Assembly: GCA_020631735.1 (NCBI GenBank) | Contig: CM036221.1 | Coordinates: 9,281,381-9,345,380, forward strand | DNA from: Saccharum officinarum | Taxonomy: Eukaryota; Streptophyta; Magnoliopsida; Poales; Poaceae | DNA: 64,000 bases | Reading direction: 5' to 3' | In this document: positions 45,595 to 56,786 of the stretch, piece after piece | Layout of the letters: each line of letters opens with the position of its first letter | Position numbering within the stretch: the first letter of the stretch is position 1 | The notes under the pieces: model-generated | Seen by the model: only the letters and a program-made list of their open reading frames with translations | The model's database searches: none | Told to the model about the DNA's origin: nothing | Position numbers and translations under genes: made by a program

Positions 45595-46405
45595 AAAAAA
45601 GTCTACTTAATTCCCCCACCTATCAAGGGTGGTCTACTTCACCCCTCAAATTATGAAACGGTCTAATTTACCCCCTGAACTTTCCAAAACCGTCTATTTT
45701 ACCCTTAGGCGGTTTTCAACGGCGGTTTTACTACAGTAACAGATGTTTGCTACAGTGACGGCAGATTTGCTACAATGCATGTGGCTTTGTCTTTGTCTTT
45801 TTCTATTCATTTCCGCTGAATCTTTGAAAAATCATAGTAAATCACAGAAAAATCATAAAATGGCAAATCCAATTTTGTTAGACTCCACATGAGTAGATCT
45901 ACACAGTGAACATATAATATGGTATGATTTAGTACAAATTTTTTGTTGTAGCTTTATATTAATTGGAAAATCTAATTTTATCTGTAATTAATTTAGAATA
46001 ATTCATAGCTGCAGCTTCTATAGTCCAATTATGGTGAAATTTTTATGGTAATCTAATTATTGTATGCTTAAACTATAGTAAATATATTGTACTCATTGGA
46101 CCATGTATAACTTAGTTATATATAAATTCCAATTAATTACAGACAAAATTGGATTTTTCAATTAATCTAAAGCTACAGCAAAAATTTTATACTAAAGCGT
46201 ACCATATTATATGTTCACTGTGTAGATCTACTCACGTGGAGTCCAACAAAATTGGATTTTTCTATTTTATAATTTTTCTGTGATTTATTATGATTTTTCA
46301 AAGATTCAGCGAAAATAAATAAAAAAAAAAAGACAAAGCCACCCGCACTGTAGCAAGTCCGTCTTCACTGTAGCAAAAACACTGTTATTGTAGCAAAACC
46401 ATAGT
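45595..46405. mobile_element. Fold-back element with long inverted repeat
   Basis: The left arm (about 45723-45994) and right arm (about 46127-46402) are reverse complements over roughly 270 bp with modest divergence, around a loop of about 130 bp. Examples are the TGGCTTTGTCTTT and GATCTACACAGTGAACATAT phrases present in both orientations. The left terminus extends further (45595-45722) with runs such as TTTACCCCCTGAAC that have no partner at the right, so the right end seems truncated. No coding capacity; probably a non-autonomous DNA transposon, perhaps MULE-derived. Confidence 0.75.
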
Positions 46406-46458
46406 TGAATTGTAAGTCATTTCAAAAATCTACTATGGCTGTGTAATGTTATCAACTA

Positions 46459-46920
46459 CTCCCTCCATTTTAAATTATAAGTCATTTCAAAAATCTTGAA
46501 GAGTCAAAGCATATCAATTTTGACCAAAATTATAGAGATAGGTATAAAAATTTATGATATCATATGGGTATACTATAGAAATATAATTAATAAATAATCT
46601 AATACTCCCCCCATCCCAAATTATAAGACGTTTGACTTTTTTGACACCAAGTTTGATCACTCGTCTTATTCAAAATTGTGTGCAAAATATCACTTCTTTT
46701 GTCGTGGCTTCCTTTACTAATAAAGTTTCTTCAAGAATGAGTTAAATTTGACTATGTTTGCACAAATTTTTTAAATAAAACGAGTGGTCAAACTTGAGGT
46801 AAAAAAAGTCAAACGTTTTATAATATAGGATAGATTGAGTAATACTTAGTTGATATCATATATATTTTATTGTCTTATTATATAAATTTGGTCAAACTTG
46901 ATATATGCCATATATATATA
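46459..46920. mobile_element. Stowaway-like MITE, interrupted by a second one
   Basis: It starts after TA with CTCCCTCCATTTTAAATTATAAG, the widespread Tc1/Mariner-type MITE terminus. Its interior (about 46500-46600) resumes at about 46845 after the nested MITE, with phrases such as TTGGTCAAACTTGAT. The right terminus is eroded, so the end coordinate is approximate. Confidence 0.65.
46605..46839. mobile_element. Stowaway-like MITE, 235 bp, nested
   Basis: The terminal inverted repeats are CTCCCCCCATCCCAAATTAT at the left and CTCAATCTATCCTATATTAT (reverse complement of the right end), with an inner AGACGTTTGACTTTTTT match. TA duplications lie at 46603-46604 and 46840-46841. Confidence 0.8.
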
Positions 46921-47455
46921 CCAAGAAAATAATTAATAATACCACTAATACCATGTATATGTATCTCTGGATCGGATCGAGCTAGTGGTATCTAGCTAGT
47001 CGATCGTGACAAACGAATGCATGATGCATTGCATGCGTTATTATATATGTGTGTTTACACACGCTTGTGAATCCGGCCGGCCGGATCGAAATACTAATAG
47101 CTAGATTAGTTTCAGGATTAATCGAGTTGGTGATATCATCAGATGAGAGAGTTCATCTGTGTGGCCTCATCGACGGCGACATGCACGCATGAGCCTTTCG
47201 CTTACTCCTACGTTGCTGTCACTGTCAAGTGTCATCACGGGGTCTACGGTTCTATCTGCGCTATGTCGGCACGCCAACAAAATAAATATATACACACACA
47301 TAGCTAGCCAGCCGCCTTTAATTTCTATGATATATATACAATAATATCTCTATAATATGATCGTCGAAGAAGCCTATTTTAGACAATCCACTCTGTCCAT
47401 CTAAGCCACCTCATCAGTCATAAGTCGTCAACTCATCATTAAAAAAAACTTAGCT
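46921..47455. other. Unassigned low-copy-looking sequence
   Basis: It contains small palindromes (for example CCGGCCGGCCGG near 47073) and no coding signal. Confidence 0.4.
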
Positions 47456-48048
47456 CTCAGCTTGCCCTCAAACAAGTAACTGAGCTGTGCATATAACTTG
47501 GATTGCTAGCAACTTGAATATTTAGATTAAGTCCTAAGAGAGCACCTCCGAGAGATGTTCTAAATCTTTCTGTGAAATCTGATTTAGCTATTTTGTTCGG
47601 CTAGTGGTTTCTATAGCTGATAAGTCGGTTGATGCTGTTTTATTGTGAGAGAAAAATATTTTTACCATGGCTGATAAGCCAGGCCCATAAGTTCAAGCGA
47701 ACAAGGCGATTTAGGGGGTAAAAAACGTGTCCAACAACTTCTCTATCGTGCTTTCTCACTCTTCATATTCCTCTTCTCCAATTTATTCTCCTGTATCCCG
47801 CGACTTGCGCTTGGAAGAAAAGGCGAGCGGCGCTCCCCGTCGCCATTCAGAAAGCTGACACTGTTTGCACTAGTCAGCATTTACCGTCTCCCAAAAAAAA
47901 CTAATAAAGTTACTAGTGGCATACATCTTGCATTGGTTGTTTGGTTAATAGAGAAAACTGAAGTTCTAGACTCACAAGCTCATCGGCTGAGAAAAAAAGG
48001 GTATCAAAATATGAAGACTCTGTTGTGGTGCTCTAATTATTGGAGAGC
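47456..48048. repeat. Tandem unit copy 1, left part (split by C3)
   Basis: It begins with CTCTCAGCTTGCCCTCAAAC, repeated at 60238. The unit continues on the other side of copia C3 from 58875. A small MITE (47588-47707) sits inside it and is absent from the other copy. Confidence 0.6.
47588..47707. mobile_element. Small MITE, copy 2
   Basis: It resembles 42141-42253: TTTTGTTCGGCTAG at the left, GTTCAAGCGAACAAGG at the right, and internal GCTGATAAG phrases. GATTTAG flanks it at 47581-47587 and 47708-47714 as a likely target duplication. Confidence 0.75.
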
Positions 48049-48826
48049 TGAAAGTCCCTAGTTTGGTTTTGGCTAATTGATGAAACCTAGGACTAACCTT
48101 TGTATCTAAGTGGATGATTTAGATAAAGGTGGTCATTGCATATGAGACATGACATTGACTCATATGACCAAGATGATGAAGACCAAGATGAGGCTTGGCT
48201 CGATGGACCGGTTGTGAAGGTGAAGGGCAAGTCGAGGCTTCGAAGCGAAGGACCATGCGATGGTGAAGCTTGAGCAAGACTTAGCGCCGACGGACCGATG
48301 CAACGGTGAAGAGCAAGTGAAGTCAAGGTCGATGGATCGAGACGGTCATGTGATGATATGAAGTGGATCATATCATTTGGAGAAACAAAATGGGCTCAAG
48401 GCAAAGGTATAACCATAGGGCCATTTTGTTTTACACTCAAGACACCATAGAGGGTGTGAGTGGTTTAGGATCGATAGCCGAACTATTAAGAGGGGAAGTC
48501 TTATCGGTTATTCGATGCACGGGTGCCACTAGGTGAATTCATGAAGTGCATTGCATGTAGGGCCTAGTGAGCTAATTGGAAAACCTTTGAAAATGATTGT
48601 GAAAAAGCTAACACACAAGCACATGGTGATGTACACTTGATGGTGTTGGCACATTTGCAAAGATGGCGTTTGTCGCGCTGTGGTTTGCGGGTAGAGAGGG
48701 GTTTGGGTTCTCTCTCCCTCCCGCCGAGCGTGCGAGCGCGGGATTCAGGCGATTTCGGGGAAATGAAATGCCTATTTTCCACTACGCCGGAAGTCGGAAA
48801 AGAAACGGAGGCGAACGGGGTCACTG

Positions 48827-49320
48827 AGGTGACCGGACGCTGCACCGGACGCGGTCACGGTGTGACCGGACGCGTCCGGTCAGTACAGCGCGGTTTCGGG
48901 CGCGCAGGCTAGGGTTTGCAACCGGCGCGTCCGGTCACTCGCGGGACCGGCGCGTCCGGTCAGGTGCCCAGGAGGAACTGCGGTTCGCAAGGACGATCGG
49001 ACGCAGGGCGCGTCGGTCACACACGATCGGACGCGTCCGACGTTGAAGGAGCTTACTGGACTCCGACCGGACGCTGGCACTGTCGCGTCCGGTCGTTGCG
49101 AGGAGCGCGTCCGGTCGTTGTTTCGCGGGCGCGGTGCTGTGCGACCGGCGCGTCCGGTCGGTTGAGCAGCGCGTCCGGTCATAGCGTTTGACCGTTGGCG
49201 CGCAGTGACCGTTGGAGGATCTAACGGTCGGGTTTGAATTTGGAGGACACGTGGACGTCGCAGGACGACCGGACGCGGTTGAGCGCGTCTGGTCAGTTTC
49301 GACCGGCGCGTCCGGTCGTC
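48827..49320. repeat. Palindromic motif cluster in the C3 LTR
   Basis: The motif CGCGTCCGGTC occurs eight times exactly, and its reverse complement core GACCGGACGC is interspersed, so the region can form many short hairpins. The cluster lies just upstream of the TATA box. A promoter or silencing role is inference. Confidence 0.85.
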
Positions 49321-49372
49321 CCGAAAAAAAACAGTCAGTGGAGTGGCAACGGCTCTATTTGTTTGGGGTGCT

Positions 49373-49380
49373 TATAAATA
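49373..49380 (+). promoter_or_regulatory. TATA box of the C3 5' LTR
   Basis: TATAAATA sits in the LTR downstream of the motif cluster and is preserved in the other LTR at 57942-57949. It probably sets the start of the element transcript. Confidence 0.65.
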
Positions 49381-50299
49381 CTCGTTGGCCGGCCTTGGGG
49401 AGGTGGCTTGGCATTTCTAACACTCTTGTGCATCCTTTGAGCTAGAGCTACTCCTCCCACTCATCTCTCTTGCTTGATTGCAAATCAAAAGTGAGATTGA
49501 GTGATCCCAAAGTGCATTGCATAGCTTGAGGGCATCTAGTGGCACTTGTGGGTGGTTGAGCCGGTGGATTTCTTGTTACTCTTGGAGAGTACCGCTCCTA
49601 GCCGGCTTGGAGATTGTTGGAGGCGTTGGCAAGAAAGGTGATTGTTCTTGGCCACCTCCGGTTGACTGTAAGAGGTTCGTGTGCTTTCCTCGGCGGGACG
49701 CCAAAAGCAACTCTATTGGATTGCGCGTGTCATTGAGTTACCTCACTTGAGAGTGGCGTCTTGCGGTGCCTTGCGGGGCGTGCCTTGAGGGCAAGTGACT
49801 TGAGGGTCACACCGAGGAACCATCTAAGTGTTGGTCGACACAACCGGTGACGTAGCTTGTCGGTGCACAAGTGAACACCGGGTGAACAAAAATATTGTGT
49901 CTCTTGTCTCCCGGTGATTGGTCTTCATATTGAGTTGTTGTCAATATTGATTGATTGTATATCATCTTGGTGATTGGCAACATCTTCACTCCACCGTCGG
50001 TATAAGATTCACAATCCTATCTCTTGCATTTACTTTTACTAGATTATCTTGTGTAGCTCTAGTGGTAGCCCTTGCTAGTAATTGTTAGCTTGCTCACTAG
50101 TGTTTATTAGTGACATAGCTCTTGTGTGAACTAGAGATCATAATCTACTAGACTTGTGGATAGGAGGCTTGCATCACAACCGTAGGCTAAGCAAAACCCG
50201 CTTTACGCTGTTTGTTATTCTAACAAGCTTGCTTAGTGGATCTTGTAGAATTTTTTATAGGCTATTCACCCCCCCTCTAGCCATCTAGGACCTCACAAG

Positions 50300-50312
50300 T
50301 GGTATCGGAGCC
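50300..50312 (+). other. C3 primer binding site
   Basis: TGGTATCGGAGCC lies two bases after the LTR. It matches the complement of the initiator methionine tRNA 3' end at all but one position. Confidence 0.9.
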
Positions 50313-50357
50313 GTGGTCACCGTTTTAATCAAGGCTTAACATCCTTCGGTGTAAAAA

Positions 50358-52423
50358 ATGGCTCAAATTGTGTTCAATCATGTTGGGGCAAGCCACCGTT
50401 CTTTGATGGTGTTAGTTCTTTTGCTCATTGGAAGAGAAAGATGACAATGTACCTTGGTTCTATTCATGAGAGAGTATTGCAAGTCACCGAGAATGATTTT
50501 GCTATCATTGATCCCAATCATCTCACCGATGAAGATAGAGCAAATAGAACATGCAATAGAATGGCTCTCAATACACTCTACAATGGTATTGACACAAAAG
50601 TGTTTGAGGGCATCAAAGATTTGGAATTGGCTAGTGAAGTATGGACAAGGTTAAGTGAGACATATGAAGGCACTAAGGTTGTGAAGAGTGCCAAGCTATA
50701 TGGGCTCAAGAGTGAGTTTGAGAACTTCAAGAAAAAGGATGATGAAACAATCATTGAAATGTTTCATAGATTGCAAGTGATAGTCAATGATCTCAAGAGC
50801 TTAGGGCACAAGACTCAAGATCAAGATTTTTGTCACAAGTTCTTATTGAGCTTACCTAGAAGATTCAAGATGTTGATCATGATGTTGCAAAGAGATGGGC
50901 TTGAAGCAATGAAGCCTAATGATTTGCTTGGTGAAGTATTGACCTATGACAAATATGATCAAGATGTTGATGACAAGGAGAAGGTGGAAGATGAGAAGAA
51001 GAAGAAGACCGTGGCATTCAAGGCCACCTCCTCCAAGGCAAAGCTATCATCATAGAAGAAGAAGAAGACAATAATGAAGATGAAGATTATGAAATTGATG
51101 ATGAGGCATTTGCTTTTGTAGTCAAGAAAATGGGTCACATGTTCATTAAGAGAAGAGGCTTCAAAAAGAGAAATGACAACTTCAAGAGCAATGAGCAACA
51201 AAGAAAGTGCTTCAATTGTGATAGCACCGAACATCTCCAAGCCGATTGTCCCTATGACAAGAAGAAGAACAACAAAAGGGGCAAGTTTGAGAAGAAAAAG
51301 AGAGAAGCCAAGATAACCTTCAAGAAGGGCAAGAATGGAGTCTATGTGGCCACTTGGGAAAGTGATGAAGAAGAAGAAGAAGAATCATCCAACAAGGCTT
51401 TTGCTTCCATTGCTATCAACAAGAAGCCATCACTATTTGATTCATCCTCTTCATGCTTCATGGCCAAAGAAGCTAAGGTATTATATGATGAAAGTGATGA
51501 TGAAAGTGAAATGGAATATGTTCATGATAGTGATAATGGTAATAATGATAATGAAAATGATGATGATGATGATGAACCAACTAAAGAACAACTATATGAC
51601 TTGTTGCAACAAACTAGAGACATAGCTATTGCCAAGAACAAGGAGTGCAAGAAGCTTTCAATGAAAGTAGCAATACTTGAGAAAGTTCTTGGTGAGCTTA
51701 AGACCACTCATGAGAGTCTAGTGGAAGACCATGAGGATCTTGGTAAAGCTCATTCCAAGCTTGAAAAAGCTCACTCATTGCTACTTGAGCAACAAGCAAA
51801 GAAGGAGGTTGTTGTATCATGTGATATAGGTGTTACATTGTGATATAATTGATGAATCCTTTCATGAACCTATCATCATGTCACATGCTAACCCTTCTTG
51901 TAGCTTTTCATCCACCACCACCAACTCTACCTCTACTACTAGTGATGGTTTCACTTGTGATGCCTCACTAATGGTTGAGAATGAGACTCTCAAGAGAGAG
52001 GTGGATGAGCTCACTCACGCCCTAGGCAAGGCCTATGGTGGTGAGGCCCGCTTGCTTAAGTGTTTGGGTAGCCAAAGGTTCTCTCTTAACAAAGAGGGAT
52101 TGGGCTACACCCCCAAGAAAGGCAAGTCGGCCTTTGCAACTCCAAAGCCTAGCTTTGTGAAGGGCAATGGTCGGTTTTGCAATAGATGCAAGCAAGTTGG
52201 GCACCTAGAGCATAATTGCAATAAAAGGAACCAAAGCAAGAACCTTGTTAATGCTATACCTTTTGATTCTTGCTATGTGCTTACCAAGGGTGTGAAGGGT
52301 GTGCAAGCTAAGTTTGTTGGTACACCAATTGTAGGCCCAAAGAAGAAGGCTATTTGGGTACCAAAGAGCTTAGTTACTAACCTACAAGGACCCAAGCAAA
52401 AATGGGTACCTAAGCTTCATTGA
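50358..52423 (+). pseudogene. C3 gag, three one-base frame breaks
   Basis: The ATG at 50358 (MAQIVFNHVG) is followed by the capsid region FDGVSSFAHWKRKMTMYLG to LLGEVLTYDKYDQD. A first zinc knuckle CFNCDSTEHLQADC lies at about 51210-51251. A long acidic and coiled-coil-like region follows (KLEKAHSLLLEQQAKKE), then a second knuckle CNRCKQVGHLEHNC (about 52180-52221). The stop is at 52421-52423. The frame breaks at a G-run near 50385-50388 (one G too few), at GG near 51037-51038 (one too few) and at TT near 51838-51839 (one too many). Between these the reading is clean. Sequencing or polishing error is a real alternative to inactivation. Confidence 0.9.
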
Positions 52424-52434
52424 TTTACTTGTAG

Positions 52435-55400
52435 GTCAATTACAAAGCCGGAGGAAGGCATTGGATTATTGATAGTGGGTGCACTCAACACATGACCGGT
52501 ACATCAAGAATATTTGATTCATTCAATGACAATGATAGTGGTGTTGATTCTATCACATTTGGCAATAATAAGAAAGGCAAGGTTATTGGCTTGGGCAAGA
52601 TTGCTATATCAAATGACATGAGTATCTCTAATGTGTTGCTAGTTGAAAGTTTGGATTTCAATCTTCTATCCGTGGCACAAATATGTGATCTAGGCTACAA
52701 ATGTATCTTTGGGGTTGATGATGTGGAAGTTATTAGTGTGGATGGTTCAAATGTGGCATTCAAGGGCTTTAGATATGAGAATCTCTACCTAGTTGACTTC
52801 AATGCTAGAGAAACTTGTTTGACAACTTGCTTAGTCTCCAAATCAAGCATAGGTTGGCTTTGGCATAGAAGGCTTGGTCATGTTGGCATGAAACAATTGA
52901 AGAAGCTTACAACTCACAATCTTGTCAATGGTTTGAAAGATGTTGAATTTGAGAAGAATAAGCTTTGTAGTGCATGTCAAGCCGGGAAGCAAGTTGGAAG
53001 CTCACATCCAAAGAAGAGTACAATGAGCACATGCAAAGTATTTGATTTGATGCACATGGATCTATTTGGACCAACAACATATACAAGCATAGGTGGCAAC
53101 AAGTATGGCTTTGTCATAGTGGATGACTTCACAAGATTCACATGGGTATTCTTTCTTAGTGACAAAAGTGAAGTGTTTGACACCTTCAAGACATTTCTCA
53201 CTAGAGTTCACAATGAGTTTGAGATTAGAATCAAGAAAGTGAGAAGTGACAATGGAAGTGAGTTCAAGAATACAAGAATTGAAGAACTTTGTGATCATTA
53301 TGGTATTGGACATCAATTCTCGGCCAAGTACACTCCACAATCAAATGGCCTAGTTGAGAGGAAGAATAGAACATTGCTTGATATGGCTAGATCAATGCTT
53401 TATGAGTACAATGTGAGTCAATCATTTTGGGATGAAGCAATCAATACCGCTTGCTACTACATCAATAGACTATATTGTCATCCATTGCTAGAAAAGACCC
53501 CATATGAGTTACTTCATGGAAGAAAGCCCAATATTTCTTACTTTAGGGTGTTTGGTTGCAAATGCTATATCTTGAAGAAGGGCACTAGATTGGGGAAGTT
53601 TGACAAAAGATGTGATGAGGGGTTCCTACTTGGTTATTCAACTACAAGCAAAGCTTATAGAGTTTGGAACAACTCAAGTGGCATTCTAGAAGAAGTCCAT
53701 GATGTGCAATTTGATGAAACCAATGGGTCACAAGATGAAGAAGAGAATCTAGATGATGTTAGTGGAACTCTATTGGTGGAAGCAATGAAGAACATGGACA
53801 TTAGGGACATTAGAGCAAAGCAAGTTATTGATATTCAAGATGATGATAAAGATCATGTGCTCAATTCTCCATTCAAGCTAGCTAGTGACTCTCAAGTGCT
53901 AGATCAAGGTGCTAGTTCATCTCATCAAGATACATCAAGTAATCAACCAAGCTCAAGCAATCAAGTGCAAGTACTCCAACCACAACATGTTGCAAGAGAT
54001 CACCCCATTAATAGTATTATTGGTGATATTAGAAGTGGTGTGCAAACAAGATCAAGATTGACTATGTTCTGTGAGCATGCATCATTTGTGTCAACCATAG
54101 AACCAAAGAAGATAGAAGAAGCTTTGAGGGATGCCGATTGGATTATGGCTATGCAAGAAGAACTAAACAATTTCACAAGAAATGATGTTTGGGAATTGGT
54201 AGAAAGGCCAAATGACTACAATGTGATTGGAACCAAATGGGTGTTCAAAAACAAGCAAGATCAAGATGGCATTGTAGTGAGAAACAAAGCAAGACTAGTT
54301 GCTCAAGGTTACACTCAAGTTGAAGGTCTTGACTATGATGAGACATATGCTCCCGTGGCAAGATTGGAGGCAATAAGGATTCTATTGGCTTATGCTTGTG
54401 CACACAATATCAAACTATATCAAATGGATGTCAAAAGTGCATTTCTCAATGGGATCATCAATGAGTTAGTATTTGTTGAGCAACCGCCCGGATTTGAAGA
54501 TGACAAGAAACCCAACCATGTCTACAAGTTGAAGAAGGCTTTATATGGATTAAAGCAAGCACCTAGAGCATGGTATGAGAGGCTAAGGGATTTCCTTCTC
54601 TCTAAGGGATTCAAAATGGGCAAGGTTGATACTACTCTATTCACCAAGAAGATTGGAAATGATCTATTCATAGTGCAAATATATGTTGATGACATCATCT
54701 TTGGATCAACCAATCAAGCTTATTGTGAAGAATTTGGTGCTATGATGGCCAAAGAGTTTGAAATGTCTATGATTGGTGAACTTAGCTACTTCCTTGGTCT
54801 CCAAGTCAAGCAATTGAAGAATGGAACATTTGTGAGTCAAGGGAAATACATAAGGGACATGTTGAAGAAGTTTGGAATGCAAGATGCAAAGCCAATTTCA
54901 ACTCCAATGGGCACAAATGGCATTTTGGATAGTGATCTTGATGGCAAAATGGTGAATCAAAAGGAATATCGGTCCTTGATTGGAAGTCTACTCTATGTCA
55001 CCGCATCAAGGCCAGATGTCATGTTTAGTGTTTGCATGTGTGCTAGATATCAAGCCTCACCTAGAGAAAGTCATCTCACGGCCGTAAAAAGAATATTGAG
55101 ATACTTGAAGCAAACAAGAAATGTTGGACTATGGTATCCCAAGGGGTCAAAGTTTGAATTGATTGGATATTCGGACTCTGACTATGGGGGTTGCAAGGTC
55201 AATAGGAAAAGCACAAGTGGCACATGTCAACTACTTGGAAGATCACTTGTGTCATGGTCCTCAAAGAAACAAAATAGTGTGGCAATCTCTACCGCCGAAG
55301 CCGAATATGTGAGTGCGGGGAGTTGTTGTGCACAATTGCTATGGATGAAATCTACTTTGAAGGATTATGGCCTCAACTTCAAGAATGTGCCGTTGCTATG

Positions 55401-55635
55401 TGATAATGAGAGTGCAATCAAGATGATACAAAACCCGGTTCAACATGGAAGAACAAAGCATATTGACATAAGACATCATTTCATTAGAGATCATCAACAA
55501 AAGGGAGATATTGCCATTGAGAGTGTTGGCACCGATGATCAACTTGCCGATATTCTCACTAAGCCACTTGATGAAAAGAGGTTTTGCAAGCTAAGAAATG
55601 AATTGAACATTCTTGATTTCTCAAACATGAGTTGA
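52435..55635 (+). CDS. C3 pol polyprotein (protease, integrase, RT, RNase H)
   Basis: An uninterrupted frame opens after a TAG at 52432. Its first ATG is at 52492, in the protease box IIDSGCTQHMTG. Counting from that ATG: pre-integrase WHRRLGHVG (about 123) with CSACQAGK; integrase HMDLFGP (about 188), RSDNGSEF (about 252) and LVERKNRT (about 288), with D-35-E spacing; RT with RNKARLVAQGYTQVEG, YQMDVKSAFLNG and IYVDDIIFGS (about 730); RNase H with GYSDSDYGG (about 892) and STAEAEYVSA (about 934). It ends LDFSNMS. All catalytic residues checked are present. Pol lies one frame off from gag, so expression would need a -1 shift or an error explains it. Confidence 0.96.
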   Translation, partial: VNYKAGGRHWIIDSGCTQHMTGTSRIFDSFNDNDSGVDSITFGNNKKGKVIGLGKIAISNDMSISNVLLVESLDFNLLSVAQICDLGYKCIFGVDDVEVISVDGSNVAFKGFRYENLYLVDFNARETCLTTCLVSKSSIGWLWHRRLGHVGMKQLKKLTTHNLVNGLKDVEFEKNKLCSACQAGKQVGSSHPKKSTMSTCKVFDLMHMDLFGPTTYTSIGGNKYGFVIVDDFTRFTWVFFLSDKSEVFDTFKTFLTRVHNEFEIRIKKVRSDNGSEFKNTRIEELCDHYGIGHQFSAKYTPQSNGLVERKNRTLLDMARSMLYEYNVSQSFWDEAINTACYYINRLYCHPLLEKTPYELLHGRKPNISYFRVFGCKCYILKKGTRLGKFDKRCDEGFLLGYSTTSKAYRVWNNSSGILEEVHDVQFDETNGSQDEEENLDDVSGTLLVEAMKNMDIRDIRAKQVIDIQDDDKDHVLNSPFKLASDSQVLDQGASSSHQDTSSNQPSSSNQVQVLQPQHVARDHPINSIIGDIRSGVQTRSRLTMFCEHASFVSTIEPKKIEEALRDADWIMAMQEELNNFTRNDVWELVERPNDYNVIGTKWVFKNKQDQDGIVVRNKARLVAQGYTQVEGLDYDETYAPVARLEAIRILLAYACAHNIKLYQMDVKSAFLNGIINELVFVEQPPGFEDDKKPNHVYKLKKALYGLKQAPRAWYERLRDFLLSKGFKMGKVDTTLFTKKIGNDLFIVQIYVDDIIFGSTNQAYCEEFGAMMAKEFEMSMIGELSYFLGLQVKQLKNGTFVSQGKYIRDMLKKFGMQDAKPISTPMGTNGILDSDLDGKMVNQKEYRSLIGSLLYVTASRPDVMFSVCMCARYQASPRESHLTAVKRILRYLKQTRNVGLWYPKGSKFELIGYSDSDYGGCKVNRKSTSGTCQLLGRSLVSWSSKKQNSVAISTAEAEYVSAGSCCAQLLWMKSTLKDYGLNFKNVPLLCDNESAIKMIQNPVQHGRTKHIDIRHHFIRDHQQKGDIAIESVGTDDQLADILTKPLDEKRFCKLRNELNILDFSNMS

Positions 55636-56786
55636 ATGCACCCCACCCACTTATTGACATGCCTCTCCTTCGACATTGCAAGGTAAAATTGATTGACATG
55701 TCTTTCATCCTATGCTAAGGACTTGATAGAGCATGTAGACATAATAAGTGGTACGCATAAGCATTCATGATAAATCAAATGAATTTGATGGATATATGTT
55801 ACCACTATTGTTTCTATGCTTATTTTGATCTAGTGGTGGCATATGACATGTTTGTGAGCTTGTAAACCTAGTGCTGAATCTAGAAGATTTGCTATAAGTG
55901 TTTAATTCAACATAGGCAAGATAACCCTTATTTCGAGGAGTGAAGAAGCTTGTCTTTGGTTCAAATCGAATTAAATATCTTTGGCAAGTATTCTAGGTTA
56001 AACCAAATTTGATAAAATTTTTTTTAACCTTACATATGGTATCGAATTAATTTCAATCTACTCCATCAAACACTTTTCCTTCTCTCCACAATTTGATTCC
56101 CTTTTTGGGTAAGTTGTTGACAAAGGGGGAGAGAAAAAGATGATTCAACTTGATAAAGGGGTAAATAAAATTTGTTGATGCACACAAGTAGGGGGAGCAA
56201 GCTCATAAACAAAGTTGTTGCATTTGTTTGTGCATTCTCATATGACTTGCTCATTGCACATGTATTTAAATTCAATATACATGCTTGTGTGGTGCAATGC
56301 TAGTATAGAAATTGGATGATAAAATGATCTACTAGCATGCATAGGAGTAATTTACATGTGGTATCTAGACTTGCCTAAAGCTTTACAAGTGGTTAGCTTT
56401 ACAAGTGGTCCAAGAACCTTTACATATAATGTTGATCTCACGGGGTTCTTGAGTTTTGATGGATGTCTAGTTACTTCATGATGCTAAGGATGGTGTAAAA
56501 GGCAACTCCGATTGGTATCACGCTTCAAAGGTCCATTTCTTACACCTTAGCATCATTTTGGTAGAATTACTCTCTCAACACTTCTATCTATGCATATGTG
56601 CGAAGCTTTCAATCCAAACTCTATGCACATATGTAGGGGGAGCTAATGCTACCAAAACCGAGCTTGTGATAATTGTCCAAACTTTACTTTTGAGCAAAAT
56701 GATTGGACAAGTATGACAAGTTCAAAACTTTTATTATCAAAATCATCTTTGTGAGGGTTGTCATCAATTACCAAAAAGGGGGAGAT
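55636..56786 (+). other. C3 post-pol region with repeated polypurine tracts
   Basis: It holds no long open frame and no envelope-like gene that I can see. Purine tracts of the form AGGGGGAG recur at about 56119, 56191, 56633 and finally 56775 next to the LTR. Multiple polypurine tracts before the 3' LTR are described for Sireviruses. Confidence 0.8.
56772..56785 (+). other. C3 polypurine tract
   Basis: AAAAAGGGGGAGA lies directly upstream of the 3' LTR and would prime plus-strand synthesis. The other AGGGGGAG copies upstream could act as secondary tracts. Confidence 0.9.

Larger units (their letters stand above)
48049..50297 (+). repeat. C3 5' LTR (2249 bp)
   Basis: Starts TGAAAGTCCC and ends GGACCTCACA. 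It contains eight exact copies of CGCGTCCGGTC between about 48855 and 49320, several variants and inverted partners, and a TATA box at 49373. It keeps 174 bp (49179-49352) that the 3' LTR lacks. Confidence 0.96.

Noticed and set aside
47030..47090. Small palindromes (CCGGCCGGCCGG, TGCATGATGCATTGCATGC)
   Set aside because: Short and isolated; no array or gene context to support a regulatory call.
55636..56786. Envelope-like gene in C3
   Set aside because: No long open frame or membrane segment in the post-pol region.
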